Source of the DNA: Candidatus Merdivicinus faecavium
GTDB lineage: Bacteria; Bacillota; Clostridia; Oscillospirales; Ruminococcaceae
Direction: 5' to 3'
DNA: 42,810 bases
Assembly: GCA_018716285.1 (NCBI GenBank)
Contig: DVKD01000049.1
Span: 1-42,810 of the forward strand
The position numbers and the translations under genes are program-made. This document shows positions 16,324-24,325 of this stretch, one piece after another (position 1 is the stretch's first letter; each line of letters starts with the position of its first letter). Below the pieces are notes generated by a model. That model saw nothing but the letters and a program-made list of their open reading frames with translations, was not told where the DNA came from and made no database searches.

Positions 16324-16866
16324 ATGAAAAAAGCGGCAAAAATCATCTATAACACCGTCACGACCCTGTTCGTGATCGTGGCGGTGGGGCTGGCGGCGCT
16401 GCTGGTGGGGGTGAGACTGTTCGGGCTGACGCCCTACTCGGTCCTCAGCGGCAGCATGGAGCCAACCTACCACGTGGGCTCGCTCATCTACGTCGAGAAG
16501 GTCGACCCGAGTGAGATCGAGGTCGGCGACCCGATCACCTTCGTCCTCAACGAGGACCTGGTCGTCGCCACCCACCGGGTCGTCGCAATCGACGCCGAAA
16601 ACGAGCACTTCTACACCAAGGGCGACGCCAACGACGCCCAGGACGCCGCGCCCGTCTACTTCAAAAACCTGCTCGGGCGGCCGGTGTTCACCATCCCGTA
16701 CCTCGGGTACGCGGCGGACTTCCTCTCCTCACGGCAGGGGATGATCGTCGGCATCTGCGGCTTTATCATCCTCATGCTCCTGATGTTCTTCCCGGACATC
16801 ATGCGGGCGGTGGACGGCAAAGATAAGAAAAAAGACTCCCAGACAGAACCGGAGGTGAAACAATGA
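16324..16866 (+). CDS. sipW: SipW-like (ER-type) signal peptidase I
   Basis: A 180-residue membrane-bound signal peptidase. The catalytic serine is S44 in 'SGSMEPTYHVGSLIYV'; the position taken by lysine in ordinary bacterial enzymes is H84 in 'VATHRVVAI', which marks the archaeal/ER-type SipW class with a Ser-His mechanism. 'YTKGDANDAQD' is the conserved C-terminal Asp box. Hydrophobic segments lie at about residues 10-33 and 140-160. In Bacillus subtilis SipW is devoted to TasA and TapA. Here the gene begins 12 bp after the vWA gene and overlaps the first TasA-like gene by 4 bp (ATGA), so enzyme and substrate are translationally coupled. Its clients are expected to be the four downstream proteins. 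Confidence 0.93.
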   Translation: MKKAAKIIYNTVTTLFVIVAVGLAALLVGVRLFGLTPYSVLSGSMEPTYHVGSLIYVEKVDPSEIEVGDPITFVLNEDLVVATHRVVAIDAENEHFYTKGDANDAQDAAPVYFKNLLGRPVFTIPYLGYAADFLSSRQGMIVGICGFIILMLLMFFPDIMRAVDGKDKKKDSQTEPEVKQ

Positions 16867-17432
16867 AACTGAAAATGACCAAAAAGAAGCTCCTGGCAGC
16901 GATCGTTTCGACGGCTCTCCTCTGCGGGGTCGGGGTCGGCGGGACCGTCGCCTGGCTGCACGACTCGGCTCAGGTGACCAACAAATTCGACCTGGCAAGC
17001 ACAGGCGGAAGCATTGACGAGGACTTTGATAATTACAAGAAAGAGGACGTCAAAGTCGCCAACACCGGCGAGGTCGACGCTTACGTTCGGGTCGCACTCT
17101 CCATCTCCTTTGAAAATACGGATGGAACCATCGCCAATGTGACGCCGGTTGCAGATGAAAACTACACTGTCGTTTGGGGCGATACGGATAATTGGAAACA
17201 GGGTTCAGATGGCTTCTGGTATTACTTATCTCCCCTTCCGGCCAAAGAAGGTGATCAGGTTTCTTCTACTGAAAACCTGATAGACAGCATTTCTCCCAAA
17301 GGAGAAGCTGCTGACGATCTCAAATTCCGTGTCGACGTCTCCGCCCAGCTGATTCAGGCAGAGCCTGAAGATGCCGTCATAGAAGCTTGGGACGTTGCCG
17401 TCGACCAAAATGGCAACCTCGTTGTTAATTAA
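16863..17432 (+). CDS. TasA/camelysin-like fibre protein 1 (SipW-dependent)
   Basis: A 189-residue exported protein. The N-terminus has three lysines, a hydrophobic core and the SipW-type cleavage region 'GVGGTVAWLHDSA' (A30 is the probable last signal residue), then 'VTNKFDLASTGG', the start of a TasA-like jelly-roll. 'VKVANTGEVDAYVRVALSISFEN' is the strand that places a conserved asparagine and hydrophobic alternation as in TasA. TasA polymerises by donating an N-terminal strand to the next subunit; the same is inferred, not shown, here. It is the first of four paralogues and the one coupled to sipW. Its coding DNA is less G+C-rich toward the middle, as in the vWA insert. Confidence 0.85.
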   Translation: MKLKMTKKKLLAAIVSTALLCGVGVGGTVAWLHDSAQVTNKFDLASTGGSIDEDFDNYKKEDVKVANTGEVDAYVRVALSISFENTDGTIANVTPVADENYTVVWGDTDNWKQGSDGFWYYLSPLPAKEGDQVSSTENLIDSISPKGEAADDLKFRVDVSAQLIQAEPEDAVIEAWDVAVDQNGNLVVN

Positions 17433-17501
17433 CCCGTTATTGCAGCCGGAGGACCGGTACAATATACACCTTGGAAAAGTATAATTTAGGAGGAAACAAT
17501 C

Positions 17502-18098
17502 ATGACAAAGAAGAAAATCGCCATCGCCATCGCCGCCGCCGCCCTTGCCGGCACCTGCGCCATCGGGGGGACACTTGCTTGGCTGACTGCTACGACTAAT
17601 GAAGTCACCAATACCTTTACGGTCGGCAATATTCAGCTGAATCTGGACGAGCTTCCTGTTGACGAGGACGGCATCGTTGACGAAGACGGAACACGTGTGA
17701 CGGAGCAGAAGCATCCCTACAAGGTTTACCCCAGCGCTACCATTAAGAAAGACCCCAAGGTTGACGTCATCGAGAACAGCGAAGATTGCTGGCTCTATGT
17801 GTACGTGACCAACAACACTGAAGCTGAAGGTGCAGATGGAACTGCTATTGACTTCTCGATGGCCAGCGACTGGCAGGCTGTTAGCGGCTTGAGCGGCCTT
17901 TACAGATACAAGGACGAGAAGGTCACTGCTCCCCTTACGGATGTTTCTGTTTTTGCGAATGACACGGTAACTGTTGATGAAGGCATTACGGACGAGATTA
18001 CCGGAGAAATCACGGTAAAAGCATACGCCCATCAGGCTGAAGGCGTCGAGATGACTGAGGCCGATGCCGCTGCCATCGCTTTCTTCACTGGTGAATAA
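17502..18098 (+). CDS. TasA/camelysin-like fibre protein 2 (SipW-dependent)
   Basis: A 198-residue exported protein with its own strong ribosome site (AGGAGG, 17488-17493). The signal is KKK plus hydrophobic core and 'CAIGGTLAWLTATTNE', followed by 'VTNTFTVGNIQLNLDE', the classic start of SipW-dependent TasA-family proteins. 'SATIKKDPKVDVIENSEDCWLYVYV' forms the central strand block. The C-terminus 'ITVKAYAHQAEGVEMTEADA' is shared with the next paralogue (AYATQAEGFEIAGADA), so proteins 2 and 3 look like products of a duplication. A perfect 9-bp GC hairpin lies just after the gene. Expected role: structural subunit of a surface fibre. Confidence 0.87.
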   Translation: MTKKKIAIAIAAAALAGTCAIGGTLAWLTATTNEVTNTFTVGNIQLNLDELPVDEDGIVDEDGTRVTEQKHPYKVYPSATIKKDPKVDVIENSEDCWLYVYVTNNTEAEGADGTAIDFSMASDWQAVSGLSGLYRYKDEKVTAPLTDVSVFANDTVTVDEGITDEITGEITVKAYAHQAEGVEMTEADAAAIAFFTGE

Positions 18099-18111
18099 CC
18101 CCTACATCCCC

Positions 18112-18132
18112 GGGGGCGCGCCCCGCGCCCCC
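18112..18132 (+). other. GC-rich intergenic hairpin between TasA-like genes 2 and 3
   Basis: GGGGGCGCG (18112-18120) and CGCGCCCCC (18124-18132) form a perfect 9-bp stem with a 3-base loop. No T-run follows, so it is more likely an mRNA-stabilising or processing element, or a partial attenuator, than a full terminator. Confidence 0.75.
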
Positions 18133-18175
18133 TTCGTGCAAACCTTATGACATCACGACATAAAGGAGAATTCAT

Positions 18176-18805
18176 ATGAAAAACCTGAAAAAGATCATCG
18201 TGGCCGCTTCCCTCTGCGCCGCCATCGGCGCCACCGCCATCGCCGGCACTCTGGCGTATTTCACTGACACCAAAGAAGCTGTCAACACTTTCACCGTCGG
18301 CGATCTGGGTATCGTGCTGGACGAGCCAAACTGGGTCGAACAGAATGCGCTTGACGTTGTTCCCGGCCGCACTGTCGCGAAAGACCCCGGCGTCACCATC
18401 GAAGCGGGCAGCGTCGCTTCCTATGTCCGCGTCGTCGTTACGATGCCGAAGGTCGTTTACGATTACTCCAATTTCTATCATGAGAATGCCGAAGCTCTGG
18501 TGCTTTTCCAGAACCAGAGTGAATATGTGACCGTGAACGAAGCGGCTTCTGATTTTGAGAGCGATACCGTTAAAATCGTTCTCGATTACGGAATGATGTC
18601 GGCTACGACTGAAGCAACTGACCTTGGCGACATCTTCACGGACGTCACCTTCTCTGAGAAGATTACCAATGCGGATGCTGCGCTCATCGGTTCCGATGAG
18701 TGGGATATCGGCATTACCGCTTACGCCACTCAGGCTGAGGGCTTTGAAATCGCCGGCGCTGATGCTGCATTCAAAGCTGCATTCCCCACTGTCTTCGGCG
18801 AATAA
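18176..18805 (+). CDS. TasA/camelysin-like fibre protein 3 (SipW-dependent)
   Basis: A 209-residue exported protein. 'IAGTLAYFTDTKEAVNTFTVGDLGIVL' is a near-consensus SipW-type signal and first TasA strand (A27 the likely cleavage residue). The segment 'VVPGRTVAKDPGVTIEAGSVASYVRVVVTM' matches the TasA-family pattern in which a PGxxxxKDP/V element precedes an Asn/Gly turn and a hydrophobic strand. The C-terminus resembles protein 2. An AAAGGAG ribosome site precedes ATG 18176. Of the four paralogues it is closest to the generic Clostridial TasA family, so it is my best guess for a major fibre subunit. Polymerisation is inferred from the family. Confidence 0.88.
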   Translation: MKNLKKIIVAASLCAAIGATAIAGTLAYFTDTKEAVNTFTVGDLGIVLDEPNWVEQNALDVVPGRTVAKDPGVTIEAGSVASYVRVVVTMPKVVYDYSNFYHENAEALVLFQNQSEYVTVNEAASDFESDTVKIVLDYGMMSATTEATDLGDIFTDVTFSEKITNADAALIGSDEWDIGITAYATQAEGFEIAGADAAFKAAFPTVFGE

Positions 18806-18820
18806 ATTACATCTTCCCCC

Positions 18821-18845
18821 GGCGCGGGCGCACGCCGTCCGCGCC
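18821..18845 (+). other. GC-rich intergenic hairpin between TasA-like genes 3 and 4
   Basis: GGCGCGG (18821-18827) pairs with CCGCGCC (18839-18845); a GCG/CGC inner stem extends it. No T-run follows. It stands in the same relative place as the hairpin after gene 2 and may tune the ratio of subunits from one transcript. Confidence 0.7.
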
Positions 18846-18898
18846 GCCATTCCAATGGCCGCTGGCCTGTATCCTTCCGAACGTAAAGGAGAAACAGT

Positions 18899-19573
18899 AT
18901 GAAACGTAAAGTGATGCTTGTCGCAGTAGCGGTCATCCTTTGTTCCCTGGTTATCGCGGGCGGGACCCTCGCCTACACAACCTTCTCCGGCCGCAACACC
19001 AACCGGGTGTCAACCGGGCAGATCGCGATCACCCTTTCTGAGGTCTATGAAAAGCAGAAGGGCCTTGCCCCCAATCCTGACAAACTGATTGAGAAAAAGG
19101 TCTGGGTCACAAACGACGGGTCGGGCGACGCCTATGTCCGCGTCCAGGTCACAAAATCCTGGAACAACACGGACGGCAGGGAGCTCACGACCGGCAATAT
19201 CGGCCTGAACATCAACGGTACCGACTGGCAGTACATCGAAACTGAACAGGGCGCTTACTACTATTACAAATCCCCGCTGAAACCGGGGGAGGAAACCGCG
19301 CTCCTGATGGACGGCTTTTACTTCCTGCCGCTGAACAATGTCGAAGGCTACGACGGCCCCCTCACCGACAACGATTATAAGGGTCTGGAGGCCCAAATCG
19401 AAGTCAAGGCAGAGGCGGTGCAGGTCGCAAACGACGCGGTCGAGGCGGTCTGGGAACTTTCTTACGATGAGGAGAGCAGCGAGTTTGTAGCGGTCGGCGG
19501 CGAATCGGAGCCTTCCGAGGACAGTTCCGCGTCCGATGAAACCGAAAATAACGCTTCGAGCGATAACGAATAA
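18899..19573 (+). CDS. TasA/camelysin-like fibre protein 4 with acidic Ser-rich tail
   Basis: A 224-residue exported protein. The signal 'VIAGGTLAYTTFSGRNTNRVSTGQIAI' keeps GGTLAY but lacks the usual aromatic-Thr-Asp after it. 'VWVTNDGSGDAYVRVQVTKSWNN' is the TasA-like Asn/strand block, and 'ITLSEVYEKQKGLAPNPDKLIEKKV' precedes it. The body is followed by a roughly 30-residue low-complexity tail rich in Ser, Glu, Asp and Asn, which the other three lack. It is the most divergent paralogue and lies next to the wall-anchored protein, so it may be a minor or adaptor subunit linking fibre and base; that is inference from position and divergence. AAAGGAG precedes the ATG. Confidence 0.82.
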   Translation: MKRKVMLVAVAVILCSLVIAGGTLAYTTFSGRNTNRVSTGQIAITLSEVYEKQKGLAPNPDKLIEKKVWVTNDGSGDAYVRVQVTKSWNNTDGRELTTGNIGLNINGTDWQYIETEQGAYYYYKSPLKPGEETALLMDGFYFLPLNNVEGYDGPLTDNDYKGLEAQIEVKAEAVQVANDAVEAVWELSYDEESSEFVAVGGESEPSEDSSASDETENNASSDNE

Positions 19574-19593
19574 CCGTACGGAGGTGACACCCA

Positions 19594-20487
19594 TTGAAAA
19601 AGACATTCAGACGCATCATGGGCGGCGTCCTGGCCGCGGCGCTGAGCCTGACGGTTTTCGCGCTTCCGGCGGCTGCTGCGGACGGCGAGGTCGGCATCAC
19701 CTTCACGGAGGACGAGACGATCGAGTTTGAAGAAGACGGCGAAAACGGTCTGTTTGCGGCTTTTCAGGAGCTTTATCCCGGCGACACCCGCGCGCAGGAG
19801 ATCTATCTGCGCAATGAGTACCGCGATGGGGTAGGCGTGACGCTGCGCATCAGTCCCTCGGACAAGGCGGCCGACCTCAGCGAAGAGCAGCTTCAGCTTG
19901 TTGAAGAGCTCCTCACCGGCATCGACGTCGAGACCGGCGAGACGGACGAGGAAGGCAATCCCGTGACCGAGCACATCGATCTTCTGCACATTGTCATCAA
20001 CAACGGCAGCACCCAGCTTTACGAGGGTTCTGTCGGCGCGTCGGGGACGGTGCCGCTCGGCTCCCTGCGCCGCGGCTACGGCGCTCCGCTCGAGGTTGAG
20101 CTGACCGTCAACGGCGTGTATGTCGGCAACGAGTATCAGTCGCTGATCGGCTACGTCGATTGGTCGCTCACGGCGAGCTGGAACGACCAGTATATCCCGG
20201 ACCCTGATCCTTCGGATGGGGGAGAAGACTCCTCTACGCCGGATGAAGATATCGAGGACTCGAGCACCCCGCTGACCAGCCTCCCGGAGGACGCCAGCAG
20301 CGGCGGCCCCGGCGATGAAACCATCGACGAGGACGACACCCCCCTTGAGCCCTTCCCGGAGCAGGATCCACTGCCCCAGACCGGCGACAACTTCCCGCTC
20401 GTAATCGCAATCTGCGGCGCGGTTCTCTGCGCGGTAGTGGTTGCGGTGGTTCTGGCAACCGGCAAGAACCGCAAGCGCGTCAAATAA
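19594..20487 (+). CDS. LPXTG-anchored surface protein with TasA-like domain
   Basis: A 297-residue cell-wall protein. A conventional signal peptide (MKKTFRRIMGGVLAAAL... to about A29) is followed by a beta-rich domain (about 30-210) with 'FQELYPGDTRAQEIYLRNEY' and 'VGVTLRISPSD', the same PGD-strand-Asn-strand pattern as the TasA-like proteins. A Pro/Ser/Asp/Glu spacer (about 212-258) leads to LPQTGDN (motif at 260-264), a hydrophobic span and a KNRKR tail: a sortase sorting signal. Translation starts at TTG 19594 after GGAGGTGA. It is the only sortase substrate encoded in this locus, directly upstream of the sortase gene, so it is the likely wall base for the fibre. Confidence 0.88.
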   Translation: MKKTFRRIMGGVLAAALSLTVFALPAAAADGEVGITFTEDETIEFEEDGENGLFAAFQELYPGDTRAQEIYLRNEYRDGVGVTLRISPSDKAADLSEEQLQLVEELLTGIDVETGETDEEGNPVTEHIDLLHIVINNGSTQLYEGSVGASGTVPLGSLRRGYGAPLEVELTVNGVYVGNEYQSLIGYVDWSLTASWNDQYIPDPDPSDGGEDSSTPDEDIEDSSTPLTSLPEDASSGGPGDETIDEDDTPLEPFPEQDPLPQTGDNFPLVIAICGAVLCAVVVAVVLATGKNRKRVK

Positions 20488-20515
20488 CAATACAATTGTC
20501 ACAGGAGAAGGCAGA

Positions 20516-21253
20516 ATGAGCAAATCCCGCAAAATCATCCTTGCCCTCGCTGTCATTGGATTTCTGGCCTGCGTGCTTTCGCTGGTGTTCTATTTCTGGA
20601 ACACCGGCAGGGCACAGCGGGCCTTTGACCTTCTGGACAGCAAGCGGCCCGTCCTGAATTCCGCCGGCTTTACCGCGCCGGAGCGCCTGGAGGAGATCGC
20701 CGAGGAGGAGGAGCGCCCCTTCAACCCCGACTGCATCGCCTGGGTCACCATCCCGGATACAGCAGTCAATTACCCCGTCATGCAGCGGGAGGGGAGCAAC
20801 CAGTACTACCTGCGGCGGGACTTTTACGGCGAATATTCCCAAAGCGGCACCCCTTTTCTGGATGCGGCGAGCGACCTCGCCGATCCGGACAGCCCGCTTT
20901 ATATCTTTGGACATAATATGAAGAGCGGCACCATGTTCGCCGACCTTCTGCGCTACCGCAGCGCAGATTTTTGCAGCGAGCATCCCGTCATCGAGCTGGA
21001 AACGGCCGAGGAGCTGCGCCGGTACGAGATCTTCGCTGTCATCGAAACAGAAACCGGCACGGACGAGCTGGGGATCTACGATTTCGCAGAGGATCCCGCG
21101 CGGGATCTGGCCGCCTTCTGCGCCTCCCTGCAGGAAAAGGCGCTCTACGACACCGGCATCCAGCCGGAGGGACAGCTGCTCCTGCTCATCACCTGCACCA
21201 ATTCCTACGATGAGGCGGGACGCTTCTTTGTCGCGGCTCATCGCGTGGAATAG
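20516..21253 (+). CDS. srtB: Class B sortase
   Basis: A 245-residue membrane-anchored transpeptidase. An N-terminal transmembrane segment (about 6-27) is followed by the class B sortase domain: 'NPDCIAWVTIPDTAVNYPVMQ', 'YLRRDFYGEYSQSGTPFLD', the catalytic His H133 in 'YIFGHNMKSGTMF', the catalytic Cys C227 in 'LLITCTNSYDEAGRFFVAAHRV', and Arg R236. It cleaves a sorting motif between Thr and Gly and attaches the protein to peptidoglycan; many Clostridial class B enzymes recognise LPxTG-like motifs, compatible with LPQTG in the gene 28 bp upstream. The ATG at 20516 follows AGGAG; longer in-frame starts lie within the previous gene. Confidence 0.92.
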   Translation: MSKSRKIILALAVIGFLACVLSLVFYFWNTGRAQRAFDLLDSKRPVLNSAGFTAPERLEEIAEEEERPFNPDCIAWVTIPDTAVNYPVMQREGSNQYYLRRDFYGEYSQSGTPFLDAASDLADPDSPLYIFGHNMKSGTMFADLLRYRSADFCSEHPVIELETAEELRRYEIFAVIETETGTDELGIYDFAEDPARDLAAFCASLQEKALYDTGIQPEGQLLLLITCTNSYDEAGRFFVAAHRVE

Positions 21254-21320
21254 CCGGGAAATTTACCAAAAAAATCCGGGAAAAATCAGGCGGATTCTCC
21301 GTTTCCGGGGGCAAAACCGG

Positions 21321-21350
21321 TTGACAAGCCTTTGACGGATATGGTATACT
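21321..21350 (+). promoter_or_regulatory. Sigma-A promoter of the rplU-prp-rpmA operon
   Basis: TTGACA (21321-21326), 18-bp spacer, TATACT (21345-21350). It sits 80 bp upstream of rplU and leaves room for a structured leader. Confidence 0.8.
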
Positions 21351-21357
21351 ATTAAAG

Positions 21358-21429
21358 ACGCATGTTCCAGGCTCAAGCGGCTTTCGCGCCTGGCGCAGCG
21401 ATTTTAGAGAAAAGGCAGGTGCCTGTAAA
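21358..21429 (+). ncRNA. Candidate L21 leader (rplU 5' regulatory RNA)
   Basis: The leader forms CCAGGC (21367-21372) pairing with GCCTGG (near 21389-21394) and a second AGGCAGGTGCCT hairpin (21414-21425) that overlaps the ribosome site of rplU. Firmicutes rplU genes often carry an L21 leader in this place, by which ribosomal protein L21 is believed to repress its own operon. The call rests on position and folding; no covariance search was possible. Confidence 0.5.
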
Positions 21430-21741
21430 ATGTTTGCTATCATCGAAACCGGCGGAAAGCAGTACCGCGTTCAGGCGGGCGACATCGTTTTCATCGAGAA
21501 GATCGAGGGTGAGGCGCAGTCCTCCGTGACCTTTGACAAGGTTGCTCTGGTCGGCGACGAGAACGGGACCAAGATCGGCGCTCCCTATGTGGACGGCGCG
21601 ACTGTTACCGCGACTCTGCTCAAGACCGCAAAGGGCAAAAAGGTCACTGTTTGGACCTACAAGCCCAAGAAAAGCTCTCAGCGCAAGATGGGCCACAGAC
21701 AGCTCTACACTCAGGTGAGAATCGAAGCCATCAACGCGTAA
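21430..21741 (+). CDS. rplU: 50S ribosomal protein L21
   Basis: A 103-residue protein, full length for L21. 'MFAIIETGGKQYRVQAGDIVFIEKI' is the canonical N-terminus, 'VTATLLKTAKGKKVTVWTYKPKK' and 'RKMGHRQLYTQVRIEAI' the conserved basic C-terminal RNA-binding part. It binds 23S rRNA near L20 in the large subunit. First gene of the standard rplU-prp-rpmA order, with prp beginning 3 bp after its stop. Confidence 0.98.
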   Translation: MFAIIETGGKQYRVQAGDIVFIEKIEGEAQSSVTFDKVALVGDENGTKIGAPYVDGATVTATLLKTAKGKKVTVWTYKPKKSSQRKMGHRQLYTQVRIEAINA

Positions 21742-21744
21742 GCC

Positions 21745-22062
21745 ATGATTGAGGCTGCGTTTATCTGCGCAAACTGCCATGTGACCGGTTTTGCCGTTTC
21801 AGGACATGCCGGTTACGCGGACAGCGGGAAGGACATCGTCTGTGCCGCTGTTTCCTCGGCAGTGCAATTGACCGCAAACGGGATCACTGAGATCCTGCAT
21901 TATCCCGCCGAAGTTTCGGCCGAGGGGGATACGGTCAGACTTCATACCAGCGGGGAGCTCCCCGAAGGGGTTCAGGCGATGCTGGATGCGTTCCGTCTCC
22001 ACATCGAGCTTCTGCGGGACGATTACCCCAAATTCATCAGAATCCGTTACCTGGAGGTGTAG
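21745..22062 (+). CDS. prp: Ribosomal-processing cysteine protease Prp
   Basis: A 105-residue protease of the Prp (YsxB) family, which removes the N-terminal extension of ribosomal protein L27 in Firmicutes and relatives. Catalytic His H21 and Cys C33 lie in '[21 protein letters not shown]', the family signature. The C-terminal '[17 protein letters not shown]' is typical. The gene sits between rplU and rpmA, as in most Firmicutes, and its substrate site is visible in the rpmA product immediately downstream. Confidence 0.95.
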   Translation: MIEAAFICANCHVTGFAVSGHAGYADSGKDIVCAAVSSAVQLTANGITEILHYPAEVSAEGDTVRLHTSGELPEGVQAMLDAFRLHIELLRDDYPKFIRIRYLEV

Positions 22063-22064
22063 AT

Positions 22065-22346
22065 ATGTTAAAGCTTAGCATGCAGTTCTTTGCTCATAAA
22101 AAGGGTGTTGGTTCTACCAAGAACGGCCGTGATTCCGAGTCCAAGCGCCTGGGCGCGAAGCGGGCGGACGGCCAGAAGGTCCTCGCCGGCAACATTCTGG
22201 TTCGCCAGCGCGGCACGCACATCCACCCCGGTGAAAACGTGGGCATCGGCAGCGACGATACCTTGTTTGCTCTCATCGACGGCGTTGTGAAATTTGAGCG
22301 CCTTGGTCGTGACCGCAAAAAAGTCAGCGTTTACGCTGCTCAATAA
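22065..22346 (+). CDS. rpmA: 50S ribosomal protein L27 with Prp-cleavable extension
   Basis: A 93-residue L27. The N-terminus [20 protein letters not shown] carries the Firmicutes extension; by analogy with Staphylococcus aureus, Prp cuts after FFA (A10), exposing HKKG, whose flexible end reaches the peptidyl-transferase centre. '[19 protein letters not shown]' and '[21 protein letters not shown]' are the conserved core. It starts 2 bp after prp, so protease and substrate are cotranslated. Confidence 0.97.
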   Translation: MLKLSMQFFAHKKGVGSTKNGRDSESKRLGAKRADGQKVLAGNILVRQRGTHIHPGENVGIGSDDTLFALIDGVVKFERLGRDRKKVSVYAAQ

Positions 22347-22350
22347 GTGG

Positions 22351-22385
22351 AAAAGCCCCGAGCAGTCGCTTGGGGCTTTTTTTCT
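22351..22385 (+). terminator. Rho-independent terminator after rpmA
   Basis: AAAAGCCCCGAGC (22351-22363) pairs with GCTTGGGGCTTTT (22368-22380) and is followed by a continuous T-run to about 22383. Confidence 0.92.
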
Positions 22386-22417
22386 TTCTGCATAGTTTGA
22401 ATGAAGCGGCAGATACT

Positions 22418-22577
22418 AGAACGTGTTTGAAAGCCCTTGTCCCTTGGTGAAAAAGACAAAAACCGTATCTGTTGCGGCGTCTTTTTTCCATAAACAGGCA
22501 TTTTTCGGTCAAACCCGGCCGAAAAAGTTTCGTTTATGCGTTTTGGCCGTCGGTTTGACGGTTTTCAAACACGTTCT
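22418..22577. mobile_element. Structured inverted-repeat element (MITE- or REP-like candidate)
   Basis: A perfect 15-bp inverted repeat, AGAACGTGTTTGAAA (22418-22432) and TTTCAAACACGTTCT (22563-22577), bounds 130 bp that fold into three further hairpins: GAAAAAGAC/GTCTTTTTTC (22449-22457 with 22479-22488); CATAAAC/GTTTATG (22489-22495 with 22532-22538) enclosing TTTTTCGG/CCGAAAAA (22501-22508 with 22519-22526); and CCGTC/GACGG (22547-22551 with 22557-22561). No reading frame of note is inside and no target duplication is evident. This is the shape of a non-autonomous transposable or palindromic repeat element, or of a structured RNA. Other copies cannot be checked from this window. Confidence 0.6.
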
Positions 22578-22587
22578 TGCCCTGTGA

Positions 22588-23889
<1,302 letters not shown>

Positions 23890-23900
23890 GGAGGGTCCGG

Positions 23901-24296
23901 ATGGAACGTTCAGATGCAAAGCAGTTAAGCCCCCTGACCCTTGCCTTCCTCGGCGACGCGGTTTTTGAGCTGCGGGTGCGGGAAAAGCTGGCCGCCCTGG
24001 GGAGTATGCCGGTCCAGCAGCTGCACAAGCGGGCGGTCTCCTATGTCTGCGCGCGCGCGCAGGCGGACGCCGTCGCAAACCTCGACGGCCTGCTGACCGA
24101 TGAAGAGCTGGCGGTCTTCAAGCGGGGGCGCAACACCCACTCCCACGTCCCCAAAAACGCCAATACCGCCGATTACCGGCTCGCGACCGGTTTGGAAGCC
24201 CTCTTCGGCTTTCTCCATATCGCGGGGGAATTTGACCGCGAGGCCGAGCTGTTTGAGTGTATTTGGCAGGATTCGGAGAGCGGTATCGATAATTAG
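23901..24296 (+). CDS. mrnC: Mini-ribonuclease 3 (MrnC)
   Basis: A 131-residue RNase III catalytic domain without the dsRNA-binding domain. 'LSPLTLAFLGDAVFELRVRE' contains the catalytic aspartate of the family, 'VSYVCARAQADAV', 'FKRGRN' and 'NTADYRLATGLEALFGFLHI' are signature segments. Mini-III trims 23S rRNA precursors in Bacillus subtilis. AAGGAGG precedes ATG 23901 and the gene follows obgE closely, so they form a ribosome-biogenesis pair. Confidence 0.93.
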   Translation: MERSDAKQLSPLTLAFLGDAVFELRVREKLAALGSMPVQQLHKRAVSYVCARAQADAVANLDGLLTDEELAVFKRGRNTHSHVPKNANTADYRLATGLEALFGFLHIAGEFDREAELFECIWQDSESGIDN

Positions 24297-24325
24297 AAAC
24301 ACGGTTTTGCACAAGGAGGGCGCTT

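Noticed and set aside
17471-17485. TATAAT at 17480-17485 as an internal promoter before TasA-like gene 2
   Set aside because: No -35 at a usable distance and the box nearly abuts the ribosome site, leaving no space for a leader.
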